From NCBI GenBank assembly GCA_903916755.1, contig CAIWXW010000134.1:1-44955 (forward strand): a stretch of DNA of 44,955 nucleotides, read 5' to 3'. Origin of the DNA: an uncultured Opitutaceae bacterium (GTDB lineage Bacteria; Verrucomicrobiota; Verrucomicrobiia; Opitutales; Opitutaceae). Each line of letters opens with the position of its first letter. Within the stretch, counting starts at the first letter, position 1. The translations under genes were made by a program, and so were the position numbers. The notes beneath the pieces are model-generated. The model worked only from the letters and a program-made list of their open reading frames with translations. It searched no databases and was not told the DNA's origin. Of the stretch, positions 24,676 through 34,116 are shown one piece after another.

Positions 24676-27483
24676 CTACTTGCCGACCGAGGCCGAGGTG
24701 GGCGCCGGGGCGATCACCTCGGCGAGGGCGTCGCGCAGGGTGCGGAGGCGCTCGGAATCCATCACGGCCTCCTTGTTGTCGCTCTCGATGTAGAAGGTGT
24801 CGATCGCCATGCCGCGCTCCGTGCCGATGCGGGCGAAGGTGATGTCGAACCCGTGGTCGGAGATGGTCTTGGCCAGGCGGTAGAGCAGGCCGAGCTGGTC
24901 GCGCGCCTGCACCTCGACGATCGTCCGGTACATCGAAAGCTCGTGGTACACCTCCACCGTCGGCGGAAATGAGCTCTGCATCACCTCGCTGTGGTTGGTC
25001 GAGAGGTAGCGGGTGGCGGCGATCTTCTTCGCCTGGGCCACGATCTCCGGGTAGAGGTCCTTGTTCGCCACCAGCGCGGTTTCGATGTTCTTGACGAAGT
25101 TTTCCTGGGCGGAGGCGCTCTGCACCACGCTGCGGCCGGGCTCCACGACGTAGAAGGTGTCGATCGCGATGTGGTCGGCGCGGGAGATGATCTTGGCCCC
25201 GAGGATGTTCAGGCCGGCAACGCTGAGGGCGCCCGCTAGCTTGTAGAAGAGGCCCGAGCGGTCCCACGTGACGACGTTGACGACGGTGTAGGAGCGGTTG
25301 AGGTCGTCATGCCAGTCGACGATCGGACGCAGGGACCCCACGGAATCGGCGGAACTGATCGAGGCGAGCAGACGGTGCACCATCTGAATGTGCAGTGCGA
25401 CTTCGCCCACATCCGTATGGATGAAGTAACGGTCCGGGAGCAGGCCGAAATGGGCGCCGATTTCATCGCCGCTGATGCCCGGCATGTTGCGGGCGAGCAG
25501 TTCCTGTTGGGTCATTTTCTTCTTTTCTTCGTGGCTCGCATCGAGGGCGTCACCTAAGCTGAGGCGCTCAAGCGTCGAACGATAAAGGCGGGTATGCAAC
25601 GCATCCTTGTAGCCATTCCACAGATCGGAAGCCGTGGCACGAGCGTCGCAAAAGGTGTGAACATAAAGATTCCGCAGGCGTTCGGCGTCGCCCACCAATT
25701 CTGCAAACGCAGCGGCGGTTCTTGGATCATCCAAATCATGCCTCTGCCAGAATCGTGCCATCCCCAGGTGATTTTTTATCACGAAGAGCACCAGGGCCTT
25801 CCCGTCCGGGGAAATGCTGAGGCGGTCCAGGATCGGTCCGGCCAGCCGGGCGCCGCTTTCGGAATGCCCGGCGATTCCCTCGGCCTTGCCAATATCGTGC
25901 AGGAGAAGCGTGAGATACACGAGGGTGGCGTCGGCGCACTCGTGCAGGGCCTCCCGGTACTTGAGCGCCATCGGCTCTGGCTCGGCGAAAATCCGGTCGA
26001 GCTCTCGTATGGCATTAAGTGTATGATAATCAGCTGTATACCTATGGTAGTATTCGTGCTGGACGAAGCAGGTGAGCGCGTCGAATTCCGGGATGAACCC
26101 GCCCAGGATCCCGAGCTCATGCATCTGGGTGAGGGTGGGGTAGACATTCCCCATTTCGGCCAATATGGCCCGGAAGCAGACGCTCGCGTCTTCCGAACGC
26201 AGGATCCCGGCGAGCAGCGGCCGGCTCGCGCGGATCAACTGGCCGAGGTGAAAATCGATCGTGCAGCCCAGCTGCTGGCAATGCCGGAAAATCCGGATCA
26301 GCCGGACGGGGTCTTCCTGAAATACGGTAGGCTTTTCGGCGGCCAGCTCGCTGCCGCGGCGCACAAAGCCGTCGAGATGCTGGCTTTTTTGGAAGCGTCC
26401 GGCGCGCAGCGCCTCGCGGATGGAGAAGCGGGCCGCCGCCTCCTGGCGCAGGCCAAGGGCGAGGTGGCTTTCGACCAGCTTCGAGATGCGGAAGATGGAC
26501 TGCGCCGCGCGGTAGTAGTCCTGCATGAACCGCTCGACCCGGGGGATGATCTCCGGCTGCAGATAGCCCAGGTTCCAGGCGACCTTCGGCTGGAGGTCGA
26601 GGGTGAGCAGGTCGGTCGCGCGGCTGCTCTGGAAATGCAGCTCGTTGCGGACGCGCTGCAGGAAATCATAGGCCTTCAGGAACTCCTCCACCTCCTCCTG
26701 CTTGAGATAATTCTGAGTCGCGAGCTCGTCGATCGTCGTGATCCCGAGTTTGACGCGGGCCATCCACAGGGCGTTCTGGTAATCGCGCAGGCCGCCGACC
26801 CCGTTTTTGATGTCCGGCTCCTGATTGAAGATGATGTCGTCGAACTTCGCGCGGCGCTGGGCCTGGTCCTCGAGGCGGGCGGCGATGTATTCCTTCGGGG
26901 ACTCGCTGGTGGAAAAGGTCCGATAGGCCTGGGCGAAGGCGTCGAAGAGTCCCTGGGAGCCGGCGATGAACCTGGCCTCGAGGAGCGCCGTCTTGGTCTG
27001 GATATCCCGCCGGGCCTCCGCGAAGGCCTGGTCGACGGTTCGGGTGGAATGGCCGACCTTCAGGCCGCAGTCCCAGAGGATGTAGAGCGTCTCCTGGGTC
27101 AGGAATTCCTGGAAGGCCTTGACAATCCCCGGCTTCGTCTTGGCCGGGAAGAGGAACATGACATCGATGTCGCTCCAGGGCGACAGTTCGCCGCGGCCGT
27201 ACCCGCCGTAGGCCGCCAGGGCCACCGCCGACGGCGGGTGGCCGAGCTGGCGGGCGAAGGCGGCCAGGGCGTAGCCGAAGAGCTGGGCCAGCATGGCGTC
27301 CATGATCTGTGCGCGTTCCCTGACGATTTCCAGGCCGGGGGCGCCGGCCTCGTGGCGGGCCTGGAGGGCGGACATCTCCTCCTTGAGGAACGCCTTGCAC
27401 GCGGCCAACCGCTCGGCGAGAGGCACGTCGCCGGCGAAGGCGAGGCGCTCATGGGCGTGCTGCTGGATGGCGGCGGACAACAT
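24676..27483 (-). CDS. glnD: PII uridylyltransferase / uridylyl-removing enzyme GlnD
   Basis: GlnD reads glutamine level and uridylylates or deuridylylates the PII nitrogen-signalling protein. The 935-residue protein has the full domain order. First is a nucleotidyltransferase (AAYGGYGRGELSPWSDIDVM, catalytic D105 and D107) with its helical partner (QEPDIKNGVGGLRDYQNALW). Next comes an HD phosphohydrolase domain (LLLHDIGKAEGIAGHSESGA, H529 and D530), then two C-terminal ACT domains (VTWDRSGLFYKLAGALSVAG; ARDQLGLLYRLAKTISDHG). I chose the ATG at 27483, since the frame-open extension beyond it overlaps valS antisense. No glnB/glnK or glnA is nearby. A stretch in the HD region (about 25560-26060) is clearly poorer in GC than the rest. 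Confidence 0.96.
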   Translation of the reverse strand: MLSAAIQQHAHERLAFAGDVPLAERLAACKAFLKEEMSALQARHEAGAPGLEIVRERAQIMDAMLAQLFGYALAAFARQLGHPPSAVALAAYGGYGRGELSPWSDIDVMFLFPAKTKPGIVKAFQEFLTQETLYILWDCGLKVGHSTRTVDQAFAEARRDIQTKTALLEARFIAGSQGLFDAFAQAYRTFSTSESPKEYIAARLEDQAQRRAKFDDIIFNQEPDIKNGVGGLRDYQNALWMARVKLGITTIDELATQNYLKQEEVEEFLKAYDFLQRVRNELHFQSSRATDLLTLDLQPKVAWNLGYLQPEIIPRVERFMQDYYRAAQSIFRISKLVESHLALGLRQEAAARFSIREALRAGRFQKSQHLDGFVRRGSELAAEKPTVFQEDPVRLIRIFRHCQQLGCTIDFHLGQLIRASRPLLAGILRSEDASVCFRAILAEMGNVYPTLTQMHELGILGGFIPEFDALTCFVQHEYYHRYTADYHTLNAIRELDRIFAEPEPMALKYREALHECADATLVYLTLLLHDIGKAEGIAGHSESGARLAGPILDRLSISPDGKALVLFVIKNHLGMARFWQRHDLDDPRTAAAFAELVGDAERLRNLYVHTFCDARATASDLWNGYKDALHTRLYRSTLERLSLGDALDASHEEKKKMTQQELLARNMPGISGDEIGAHFGLLPDRYFIHTDVGEVALHIQMVHRLLASISSADSVGSLRPIVDWHDDLNRSYTVVNVVTWDRSGLFYKLAGALSVAGLNILGAKIISRADHIAIDTFYVVEPGRSVVQSASAQENFVKNIETALVANKDLYPEIVAQAKKIAATRYLSTNHSEVMQSSFPPTVEVYHELSMYRTIVEVQARDQLGLLYRLAKTISDHGFDITFARIGTERGMAIDTFYIESDNKEAVMDSERLRTLRDALAEVIAPAPTSASVGK

Positions 27484-27573
27484 GACGGGTCTACCGTGCG
27501 GGCCCGGCCCCCCTCCCGGCAATTTTTTTTCTTTTGTCCTTCGGGGACCCTTTCCCTCCAATCGTTCCCTTTC

Positions 27574-30312
27574 ATGGCCGAAATCAACAAGAGTTATGAG
27601 CCGGGTGACGTCGAAAAAAAGTGGTACGCCGCGTGGCTGAAGGCGGGCGCCTTCCGCCCCGCCGCCACCGCCGCGACTTATTCGATTGTTATCCCGCCGC
27701 CGAACGTGACCGGCGTCCTGACGATGGGCCACGTGCTGAACAACGCGCTCCAGGACATCCTGATCCGCCGCGCCCGCCTCGAGGGCCGGAGCGCCCTCTG
27801 GATTCCCGGAACCGATCATGCGGGCATCGCCACCCAGACGGTGGTCGAGCGCGAGCTCCGCAAGGAAAAGAAGACCCGCTGGGATCTCGGCCGCGGACCC
27901 TTCCTCGAGAAGGTCTGGGCCTGGCGGCAGCAGAAGGGCGACATCATCCTGGAGCAGCTCAAGGCGCTGGGCTGTTCCTGCGACTGGGACCGCACCCACT
28001 TCACGATGGACCCGACGTATTCGCGGGCGGTGCTCGAGGGCTTCGTCCGGCTCTTTGCCGGCAATCACATCTATCGGGGCAAGCGGATGGTGAACTGGTG
28101 CCCGGCCTCGCGCACGGCCCTTTCCGACGAGGAGGTCATCATGAAGCCGGTCAACAGCTCACTTTACGAAGTGCGCTACGAGCTGACGGAGCGTCCGGGG
28201 GAATATGTCCAGATCGCGACCACGCGGCCGGAGACGATTCCGGGCGACGTCGCCCTGGCGGTGCACCCGGAGGATCCGCGCTATGCCGGCCTCGTCGGAA
28301 AGACGGTGTGGCGGCCGCTGCAGCGCGCCGCGATCCCGATCGTGGCTGACGCGGCGGTGGATCGCGAGTTCGGCTCGGGCGCCCTCAAGATCACACCCGC
28401 CCATGACAAGGTGGACTTTGAGGTGGGCCGGCGGCACCAGCTCCCCGTCATCGACATTCTGGAAGCCGACGGCTCGCTGAACGAACTGGCCGGACCCGAG
28501 CTGGCGGGCCTCGATCGCTTCGTGGCGCGGAAGAAGGCGGTCGAACTCCTGCGCGCTTCCGGCGCGCTGGTGGGCGAGAAGCCCCACGCCAACAACGTGG
28601 GCTATTCCGAGCGCGCGGACGTGCCGATCGAACCCCGGCTCACCTGGCAGTGGTGGATGCGCTATCCGCGGGTCGACGAGGCGAAGGCGGTCGTGCGCGA
28701 CGGCCTGGTCAAGTTCCATCCGGAGCGCTGGTCGAAGGTCTACCTCCACTGGCTGGAGAACATCCAGGACTGGTGCATCAGCCGCCAGTTGTGGTGGGGC
28801 CACCGCATTCCCGTGTGGTACCGCAAGGGCCTTGACCGCGACCGGCTGAGCGAGGCGGAGCTGCACGATCCGGCCAAGGTGCATGTCTCGCTCGACGGCC
28901 CCGCCGACCCGGAGAACTGGGAGCAGGAAGAGGATGTCCTCGACACCTGGGCCTCGTCCTGGATCTGGCCCCTGGCGACCCTGGGCTGGCCGGACCCCGC
29001 GGCGATGAAGGCGGCCGGGTTCGACCGGTTCTATCCCACCTCGACCCTCGTGACGGGACCCGACATCATCTTCTTCTGGGTGGCCCGCATGATCATGGCC
29101 GGCCTGGAGTTCGCCGGGGCGGCCGCCCCCGGCCGGACGTTGACCGCGGCGGAAATGAAGGCGCGGATCCCATTCCGCGAGGTTTACTTCACCGGCATCA
29201 TCCGCGACCAGCAGGGCCGCAAGATGTCGAAGTCCCTCGGCAACTCGCCGGATCCCCTCGATCTCATCGCCAAGTACGGCGCCGACGGGCTGCGCCTCGG
29301 CATTGTCTCGATCGCGCCGCAGGGCCAGGACATTCGTTTCCAGGAGGACCGGATCGAGGGGGGCAAGAATTTCTGCAATAAGCTGTGGAATGCGTCCCGC
29401 TTCCGGCAGATGAGCGGTCCGGCCGGCGACAACAGCTCGGTCGCGGCCATCGTCCGCCGTCTCGATCCGGCGAAGTTCGATGCCGACGACGAGGCCATCC
29501 TGGCCAAGGTGGTCCAGCTCTCCGCCGACGTGGCGCAGGCCTTCCAGCGCTTCGAGTTCGCGGAGGCGACCCAGAAGCTCTACGCCTTTTTCTGGAATGA
29601 TTTTTGCGACTGGTACGTCGAGGTCTCCAAGTCGAAGCTCCAGGCGGCGGAGACGAAGAACAACTGCCTGGCGATCCAGGACCTGCTCCTGCGTCAGACG
29701 CTCCTCCAGCTGCATCCCTTCATTCCCTTCGTCACCGAGGAGCTGTGGCATCTGCTGGGCTACGGGGCCGAGGGCACGTTCATCGCGGACGCCGGCCTGG
29801 CGTTCGAGGACGAGCTGCGGGCCCGGATCGGCCGACCCTTCGACGTCGCGGCGGTCGCGGCCGTCCAGAAGTTGCAGCAGGTTGTCTCGCAGGCCCGCGC
29901 CCTCAAGGCGGAGCACAATCTGGCCAGCCGGCGTGACGTGAAGTTCTCGATCATCGCCGACGCGGCCGGGTGGGCGGCGCTCGAGCCGAGCCTGGCCAGC
30001 CTGACCCGCATGGCCGGCGCCGCCGAGATCGTGCGCCGCGACGCGGTCGAGGGCGCTCCCGCCGCGGTGACCCCGCTCGGGACCCTCTATCTCGACCTGG
30101 CCAGCACGGTCGATGTCGGGGCGGAGAAGCAGCGGCTGGCCAAGGAGCTGGCCAAGCTGGCGCAGCACATCGCCGGCACGGAGGCCCGCCTCGGCAATCC
30201 GGCTTTTTCGGGCAAGGCCCCCCCGGCGGTGCTGGAGGGCGCCCGCCAGCAGCTGGCGGATCTGCGGGCGAAGCAGGCCGAGATCGAGCGACTCGTCGCC
30301 GCCCTGAAGTGA
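27574..30312 (+). CDS. valS: Valyl-tRNA synthetase
   Basis: ValS charges tRNA-Val. The 912-residue protein is a complete class I synthetase. It has the HIGH-region PPPNVTGVLTMGHVLNNALQ, the editing (CP1) domain with TTRPETIPGDVALAVHPED, the KMSKS loop GRKMSKSLGNSPDPLDLI at about residue 550, an anticodon-binding domain, and a C-terminal coiled coil of the ValS type (from about 850). WCISRQLWWGHRIPVWY marks the usual ValS/IleS/LeuS core; PPPNVTGxL and the C-terminal arm single out ValS. The ATG at 27574 matches the family N-terminus. The 90-base leader shared with divergent glnD shows no T-box elements and no SD. Confidence 0.98.
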   Translation: MAEINKSYEPGDVEKKWYAAWLKAGAFRPAATAATYSIVIPPPNVTGVLTMGHVLNNALQDILIRRARLEGRSALWIPGTDHAGIATQTVVERELRKEKKTRWDLGRGPFLEKVWAWRQQKGDIILEQLKALGCSCDWDRTHFTMDPTYSRAVLEGFVRLFAGNHIYRGKRMVNWCPASRTALSDEEVIMKPVNSSLYEVRYELTERPGEYVQIATTRPETIPGDVALAVHPEDPRYAGLVGKTVWRPLQRAAIPIVADAAVDREFGSGALKITPAHDKVDFEVGRRHQLPVIDILEADGSLNELAGPELAGLDRFVARKKAVELLRASGALVGEKPHANNVGYSERADVPIEPRLTWQWWMRYPRVDEAKAVVRDGLVKFHPERWSKVYLHWLENIQDWCISRQLWWGHRIPVWYRKGLDRDRLSEAELHDPAKVHVSLDGPADPENWEQEEDVLDTWASSWIWPLATLGWPDPAAMKAAGFDRFYPTSTLVTGPDIIFFWVARMIMAGLEFAGAAAPGRTLTAAEMKARIPFREVYFTGIIRDQQGRKMSKSLGNSPDPLDLIAKYGADGLRLGIVSIAPQGQDIRFQEDRIEGGKNFCNKLWNASRFRQMSGPAGDNSSVAAIVRRLDPAKFDADDEAILAKVVQLSADVAQAFQRFEFAEATQKLYAFFWNDFCDWYVEVSKSKLQAAETKNNCLAIQDLLLRQTLLQLHPFIPFVTEELWHLLGYGAEGTFIADAGLAFEDELRARIGRPFDVAAVAAVQKLQQVVSQARALKAEHNLASRRDVKFSIIADAAGWAALEPSLASLTRMAGAAEIVRRDAVEGAPAAVTPLGTLYLDLASTVDVGAEKQRLAKELAKLAQHIAGTEARLGNPAFSGKAPPAVLEGARQQLADLRAKQAEIERLVAALK

Positions 30313-30353
30313 TGGCGCCGGCCCCAGGTTCCTGACGGGCGCCCTGCATTCCG

Positions 30354-32375
30354 GTGACTGCTCCCGCCGCATCGCCGGTTCCGCCGTCCCGCCGTCTTTC
30401 GGGCTGGCTGGTCCTGGGGATCTACCTCGCGGTGCTGGCGGCCTATTTTCCGGCGCTGCGGGGCGGGCTGGTCTGGGACGATGACGCCCACGTGACCCGG
30501 GCGGACCTGCGCTCGCTGCCCGGGCTTGGGCGCATCTGGTTCGAGGTCGGCGCGACGCAGCAGTACTATCCGGTCGTCCACACCGCCTTCTGGGCGGAGC
30601 ACCGGCTGTGGGGCGACGCCACCCTCGGCTATCACCTCACCAATGTCCTCCTGCATGCGACGGCCGCCTGCCTCTTTGCGCTGCTGCTGGTGCGACTGGG
30701 CGTCCCCGGCGCGGGTTTCGCGGCCCTCCTCTTTGCGCTGCATCCCGTCGGCGTCGAATCGGTCGCCTGGATCTCGGAGCAGAAGAACACGCTGTCCGCC
30801 GTGTTCTACCTGCTGGCCGCGCTGGGCTACCTCCGCTTCGACCGCGAGCGCACCGGGCGCCGCTACGTCCTGGCGCTGGGTTGCTTCGGGCTCGCGCTGC
30901 TGACCAAAAGCGTCACCGCCACGCTCCCGGCCGCGCTGCTCGTGGTCCTGTGGTGGCGCCGGGGCCGGATTGGCTGGCGTCGGGATGTGCTGCCCCTGGT
31001 GCCATGGCTGGCGATCGGCGCGGTCGCGGGCCTGTTCACCGCCTGGGTGGAGCGCGCCTACATTGGGGCGCATGGGGCCGTCTTTGAACTCGGCCTGATC
31101 CAGCGCGGGCTGCTCGCCGGCCGCGCCAGTTGGTTTTATCTCGGCAAGCTGGCCTGGCCCGCCCACCTCGTTTTCATCTATCCGCGCTGGCCGATCAGCG
31201 CGTCCGCGTTCGGCGCGTATCTCTACCCCCTCGCGCTGGTCGCGCTGCTGGCCCTGCTCCTGCGGACGCGCGCCTGGGGCCTGCTGGCAGGAATGCTTTT
31301 TTTTCTCGGTTCCCTCTTTCCCGCGCTCGGGTTCTTCAACGTGTACCCGTTCATCTATTCGTTTGTGGCCGATCACTTCCAATACCTGGCGAGCCTCGGC
31401 GTCTTTGCGCTGGCCGCCGCGGCGTGGAGCCGGCTGCCGGCGGGACGGATTCCCCTGGCGGTGCTGGTCCTGGGCGCGCTGGCGGTCCTGACCTGGCGCC
31501 AGAGCCGGATGTACCGGGACCTGGAGACCCTGTACCGCGAGACTATCCGCCGAAATCCGGAGAGCTGGATGGCCTACAGCAATCTCGGCACCCTGCTCCT
31601 CGAAACCGGACGGGCGCCGGAGGCGATGGCGGACCTGGAGCGGGCGGTCGCGCTCAAGCCCGATCTGCCGGAGGGCCAGTTCAACCTCGGCAACGCGCTG
31701 CGGGCGGCCGGACGCCTGGACGAGGCCGTGGGCCGCTACGAGGCGGCGCTGCGGGCGCGGCCCGACTATCCCGAGGCCGAGGATAACCTGGGCACCACGC
31801 TGGCGGCGCTGGGGCGTCCGGCCGAGGCGATCCTGCACGTGCGCGCGGCGCTGCGCCTGCGGCCCCGCTACCCCGAGGCCGAGGTCAATCTCGGGACGAT
31901 CCTGCAGCCGACCCGTCCCGCCGAGGCGATAGCCTGCTTCGAGGCGGCGCTGCGGATCGACCCCGATGATTTTGCCGCCCATTACAACCTCGGGATAGCG
32001 CTGCGCGCGGTGGGCCGGCTGCCAGCGTCCATCGCGGAGTATGAAGCCGCCCTGCGGCTGCAGCCCCGGTCCGCTTCGGCCGAGAACAACCTGGGAGTCG
32101 CGCTGGTCGATGCGGGCCGGGGCGGGGAGGCGATAGCCCACTACCAGGCCGCTCTGCGGATCAGCCCGGCCAACGCCGAGATCGAGAACAACCTCGGCAT
32201 CGCCTGCGCGGAAACGGGACGCCTGGCGGACGCCATCGCGCATTTTCGCCACGCCCTGGTGCTGCGCCCGGGCTACCGGGCCGCGCACTACAACCTGAGC
32301 CTGGCGCTGCGGGATGCGGGCCGCCCCGATGAGGCGCAGGCGGAGTACCGGCAGGCGCTCCAGACGCGTCCCTGA
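30354..32375 (+). CDS. TMTC-like membrane protein with C-terminal TPR repeats
   Basis: This is a predicted GT-C-fold glycosyltransferase (protein O-mannosyltransferase/TMTC-like) with a TPR tail. The 673-residue protein has about ten transmembrane helices in residues 15-385. The family acidic loop is LRGGLVWDDDAHVTRADL, and the conserved LLFALHPVGVESVAWISEQK segment is present. From about residue 400 eight 34-residue TPR units run to the end (NLGNALRAAGRLDEAVGRYE and similar). Such proteins are plentiful in Verrucomicrobiota and Planctomycetes; substrates are mostly unknown. The start is GTG at 30354, 41 bases after valS, and co-transcription is possible. An alternative reading is a membrane-anchored TPR scaffold without enzyme activity. 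Confidence 0.85.
   Translation: MTAPAASPVPPSRRLSGWLVLGIYLAVLAAYFPALRGGLVWDDDAHVTRADLRSLPGLGRIWFEVGATQQYYPVVHTAFWAEHRLWGDATLGYHLTNVLLHATAACLFALLLVRLGVPGAGFAALLFALHPVGVESVAWISEQKNTLSAVFYLLAALGYLRFDRERTGRRYVLALGCFGLALLTKSVTATLPAALLVVLWWRRGRIGWRRDVLPLVPWLAIGAVAGLFTAWVERAYIGAHGAVFELGLIQRGLLAGRASWFYLGKLAWPAHLVFIYPRWPISASAFGAYLYPLALVALLALLLRTRAWGLLAGMLFFLGSLFPALGFFNVYPFIYSFVADHFQYLASLGVFALAAAAWSRLPAGRIPLAVLVLGALAVLTWRQSRMYRDLETLYRETIRRNPESWMAYSNLGTLLLETGRAPEAMADLERAVALKPDLPEGQFNLGNALRAAGRLDEAVGRYEAALRARPDYPEAEDNLGTTLAALGRPAEAILHVRAALRLRPRYPEAEVNLGTILQPTRPAEAIACFEAALRIDPDDFAAHYNLGIALRAVGRLPASIAEYEAALRLQPRSASAENNLGVALVDAGRGGEAIAHYQAALRISPANAEIENNLGIACAETGRLADAIAHFRHALVLRPGYRAAHYNLSLALRDAGRPDEAQAEYRQALQTRP
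31555..32370 (+). repeat. Tandem TPR-coding units
   Basis: About eight degenerate 102-base units each encode one TPR motif (A-x-x-N-L-G-x-A-L-x-x-x-G-R pattern). Their similarity, for example repeated NLGTxL and EAAxRxxP segments, suggests internal duplication. Confidence 0.75.
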
Positions 32376-32467
32376 GGTCCCGGCCGCGGCAGAATTGGCT
32401 CGGCTTTGGCGCCCGCATCTGGGATGCCTTACGGCTCCGCCGTCGGCGGTTGTTATCCTCTTAACTT

Positions 32468-34090
32468 ATGTCCGTCTGGGAATACAAGGTCATCACCAGC
32501 GGCAAGGGCGGTTTTGCGACGCCCGCGCTGCTGGAAACATTTTTGAATCAGCTGGGGAAGGAAGAATGGGAGATCCTCCACTTCCAATCGCAGCCCGACA
32601 ACGCGCTGGCCTTCACGGGTCTGGCGCGCCGGCCGACGCAGCGCGACTGGACCCTTGAGGATGCCGTGGCGGCGGCCGCCCGGACCGAGGCCGACAAGCT
32701 GCGCGCGGAGTTCGCGGCGAAATTCAAGGAGGGCTCCGGCTCCGCCGCTGAGGATAAGCCCGAGCCGAGCGCGGCCGAGAAAGCCGACGCCGATGACGGC
32801 TACCGCAAGATCCGCGATACGGATCGCGATCTCGATCCGGACTCGCCCGAGGAATCCGCCGAAGCCGGCGACTGGGAGAAGCTCGCCGCCGAGGACGAGC
32901 TGCCGACCTTCTTCGAGGCTCTGCGGCCGCACATGCGTCGCAATCAGCGCGGCCCCGGCCTGTCGGTCGGCGTCGACTACCTGGCCAAGAAATGGCAGCT
33001 GAGCGAACCCGAGGTCATCGGCGCCCTGAAGGAGTGCGGCCTGGCCGTGCCCGAGGACGAGGATGCCGAGGCGGCCTACGTCGAATATGACGGCGACCTT
33101 TTCTGGGTGAATCTCAATCGCCGCGGCGAGCTCTGGATCAACACCAAGGAGAAGCCGCGCCCCGTCTTCCGCGTGGTCCAGGGCCAGCGCGTCGGCGCGG
33201 AGGAGGCCGGCGAGCCCGGCGGCCCCCGCCGGGAGCCCGCCCCCCACCGCGAGGAATCCGCCGCCGATGCCCCGGCCGAGCGGCGCGACGGCGGCCGCTC
33301 CGGCCAGCGCCATGAACGCCATGAACGCCACGAGCGCCCGGCGCCGTCCGAGCCCGGCCAGCCCCTGCCGACCGGCACAGACCTCCTGGAAAGGATCTCG
33401 CCGCTTATGCGCCGCAGCCGCCGGGGCTCGGGCGCATCCGGCAGCGTCAGTTTTCTCGCGCGGGCGCTGCGATGCACCGAAGCCGATCTGGTCGCCGGCT
33501 TCGGCACCCTGGGCCTCATCGTTTCGGAAGATCGCAGCCAGGAGGCGGCGCCGCTGGAAATCGGCGGGCGCATCTGGTGGCTCAACCACGACCAGCGCGG
33601 TGGCGTGTGGATCAACGGCGACGAGAAAGGCTCCGGCGAGCAGGCCCAGCCCGCTCCCGCCAGTGAATCGCTGCCGCCGCCCGCGGGTGCCCCCGAGGGC
33701 TCGGCGGTGCCGGAGTCCCGCTCGGAGGCCCTGCCCCCGGCCGGTGCCGAGGGCGTGGGCGCGCCCCTGGCGGCGGTTCGCCTGCTGCTGACGCCGACCA
33801 AGACCGGCGGCTTCTCCGCCGAGGTCGGCCGGCTCGCGGAAACGCTGGGCAAGCCGCGCGACGAATTCCTGGCCACCCTGACCGGCACGGGCCTGGTGGT
33901 GCCGGAGAAACCCAAGGAGAAACCGGTTTTCGTCGAGCACGGCGGCGAGATCTTCTGGCTGAACCGGAGCGCGAAGGACGATCTCTGGCTCAATGCCAAG
34001 GCCTCGAAGTACGCCGAGCAGGACGCTCCCCAGGGCAAGCGGCCCCCCCGGTCGCGCGGCCCGAAGAAGGCCGCGTCCGGCGAAGGCTGA
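32468..34090 (+). CDS. DUF4177-like head plus three copies of an unrecognised module
   Basis: The function is unknown. Residues 1-55 (MSVWEYKVITSGKGGF, LNQLGKEEWEILHF) resemble the small DUF4177 domain. The rest is mostly acidic, proline-rich linker joining three related modules at residues 146-229, 305-387 and 434-513. Each module begins with a helical, HTH-like part (VDYLAKKWQLSEPEVIGALK; VSFLARALRCTEADLVAGF; VGRLAETLGKPRDEFLATL). A glycine-valine segment then leads to a beta-hairpin-like ending: DLFWVNLNRRGELWINTKEK, RIWWLNHDQRGGVWINGDEK and EIFWLNRSAKDDLWLNAKAS. A basic tail closes the protein. No signal peptide or membrane helix is visible. A winged-helix-like nucleic-acid or protein-binding role is a guess. 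It lies alone between the TMTC-like gene and the convergent secretion operon. Confidence 0.8.
   Translation: MSVWEYKVITSGKGGFATPALLETFLNQLGKEEWEILHFQSQPDNALAFTGLARRPTQRDWTLEDAVAAAARTEADKLRAEFAAKFKEGSGSAAEDKPEPSAAEKADADDGYRKIRDTDRDLDPDSPEESAEAGDWEKLAAEDELPTFFEALRPHMRRNQRGPGLSVGVDYLAKKWQLSEPEVIGALKECGLAVPEDEDAEAAYVEYDGDLFWVNLNRRGELWINTKEKPRPVFRVVQGQRVGAEEAGEPGGPRREPAPHREESAADAPAERRDGGRSGQRHERHERHERPAPSEPGQPLPTGTDLLERISPLMRRSRRGSGASGSVSFLARALRCTEADLVAGFGTLGLIVSEDRSQEAAPLEIGGRIWWLNHDQRGGVWINGDEKGSGEQAQPAPASESLPPPAGAPEGSAVPESRSEALPPAGAEGVGAPLAAVRLLLTPTKTGGFSAEVGRLAETLGKPRDEFLATLTGTGLVVPEKPKEKPVFVEHGGEIFWLNRSAKDDLWLNAKASKYAEQDAPQGKRPPRSRGPKKAASGEG
33308..33334 (+). repeat. Three 9-base tandem repeats encoding Arg-His-Glu
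   Basis: CGCCATGAA occurs twice in a row, followed by CGCCACGAG, coding RHERHERHE in the linker between the first and second modules of the triplicated-module protein. Confidence 0.85.
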
Positions 34091-34116
34091 GCGTCCGGCG
34101 CGCCCGGGATGCCGCC

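Noticed and set aside
22914-24842. A 642-codon plus-strand frame opposite the histidine kinase
   Set aside because: It is antisense to intact GAF/HisKA/HATPase motifs and the composition is arginine/glycine-rich without motifs.
27484-27573. Possible T-box riboswitch ahead of valS
   Set aside because: The leader is only 90 bases because divergent glnD begins there. No T-box sequence or specifier stem can be seen, and the T8 run has no proper stem before it.
28159-32288. Two minus-strand frames of over 700 codons opposite valS and the TMTC-like gene
   Set aside because: They are shadows of certain genes in high-GC DNA with no recognisable protein features.
31555-32370. CRISPR-like periodicity in 102-base units
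   Set aside because: The period and sequence are those of TPR codons in frame, with no identical direct repeats and unique spacers.
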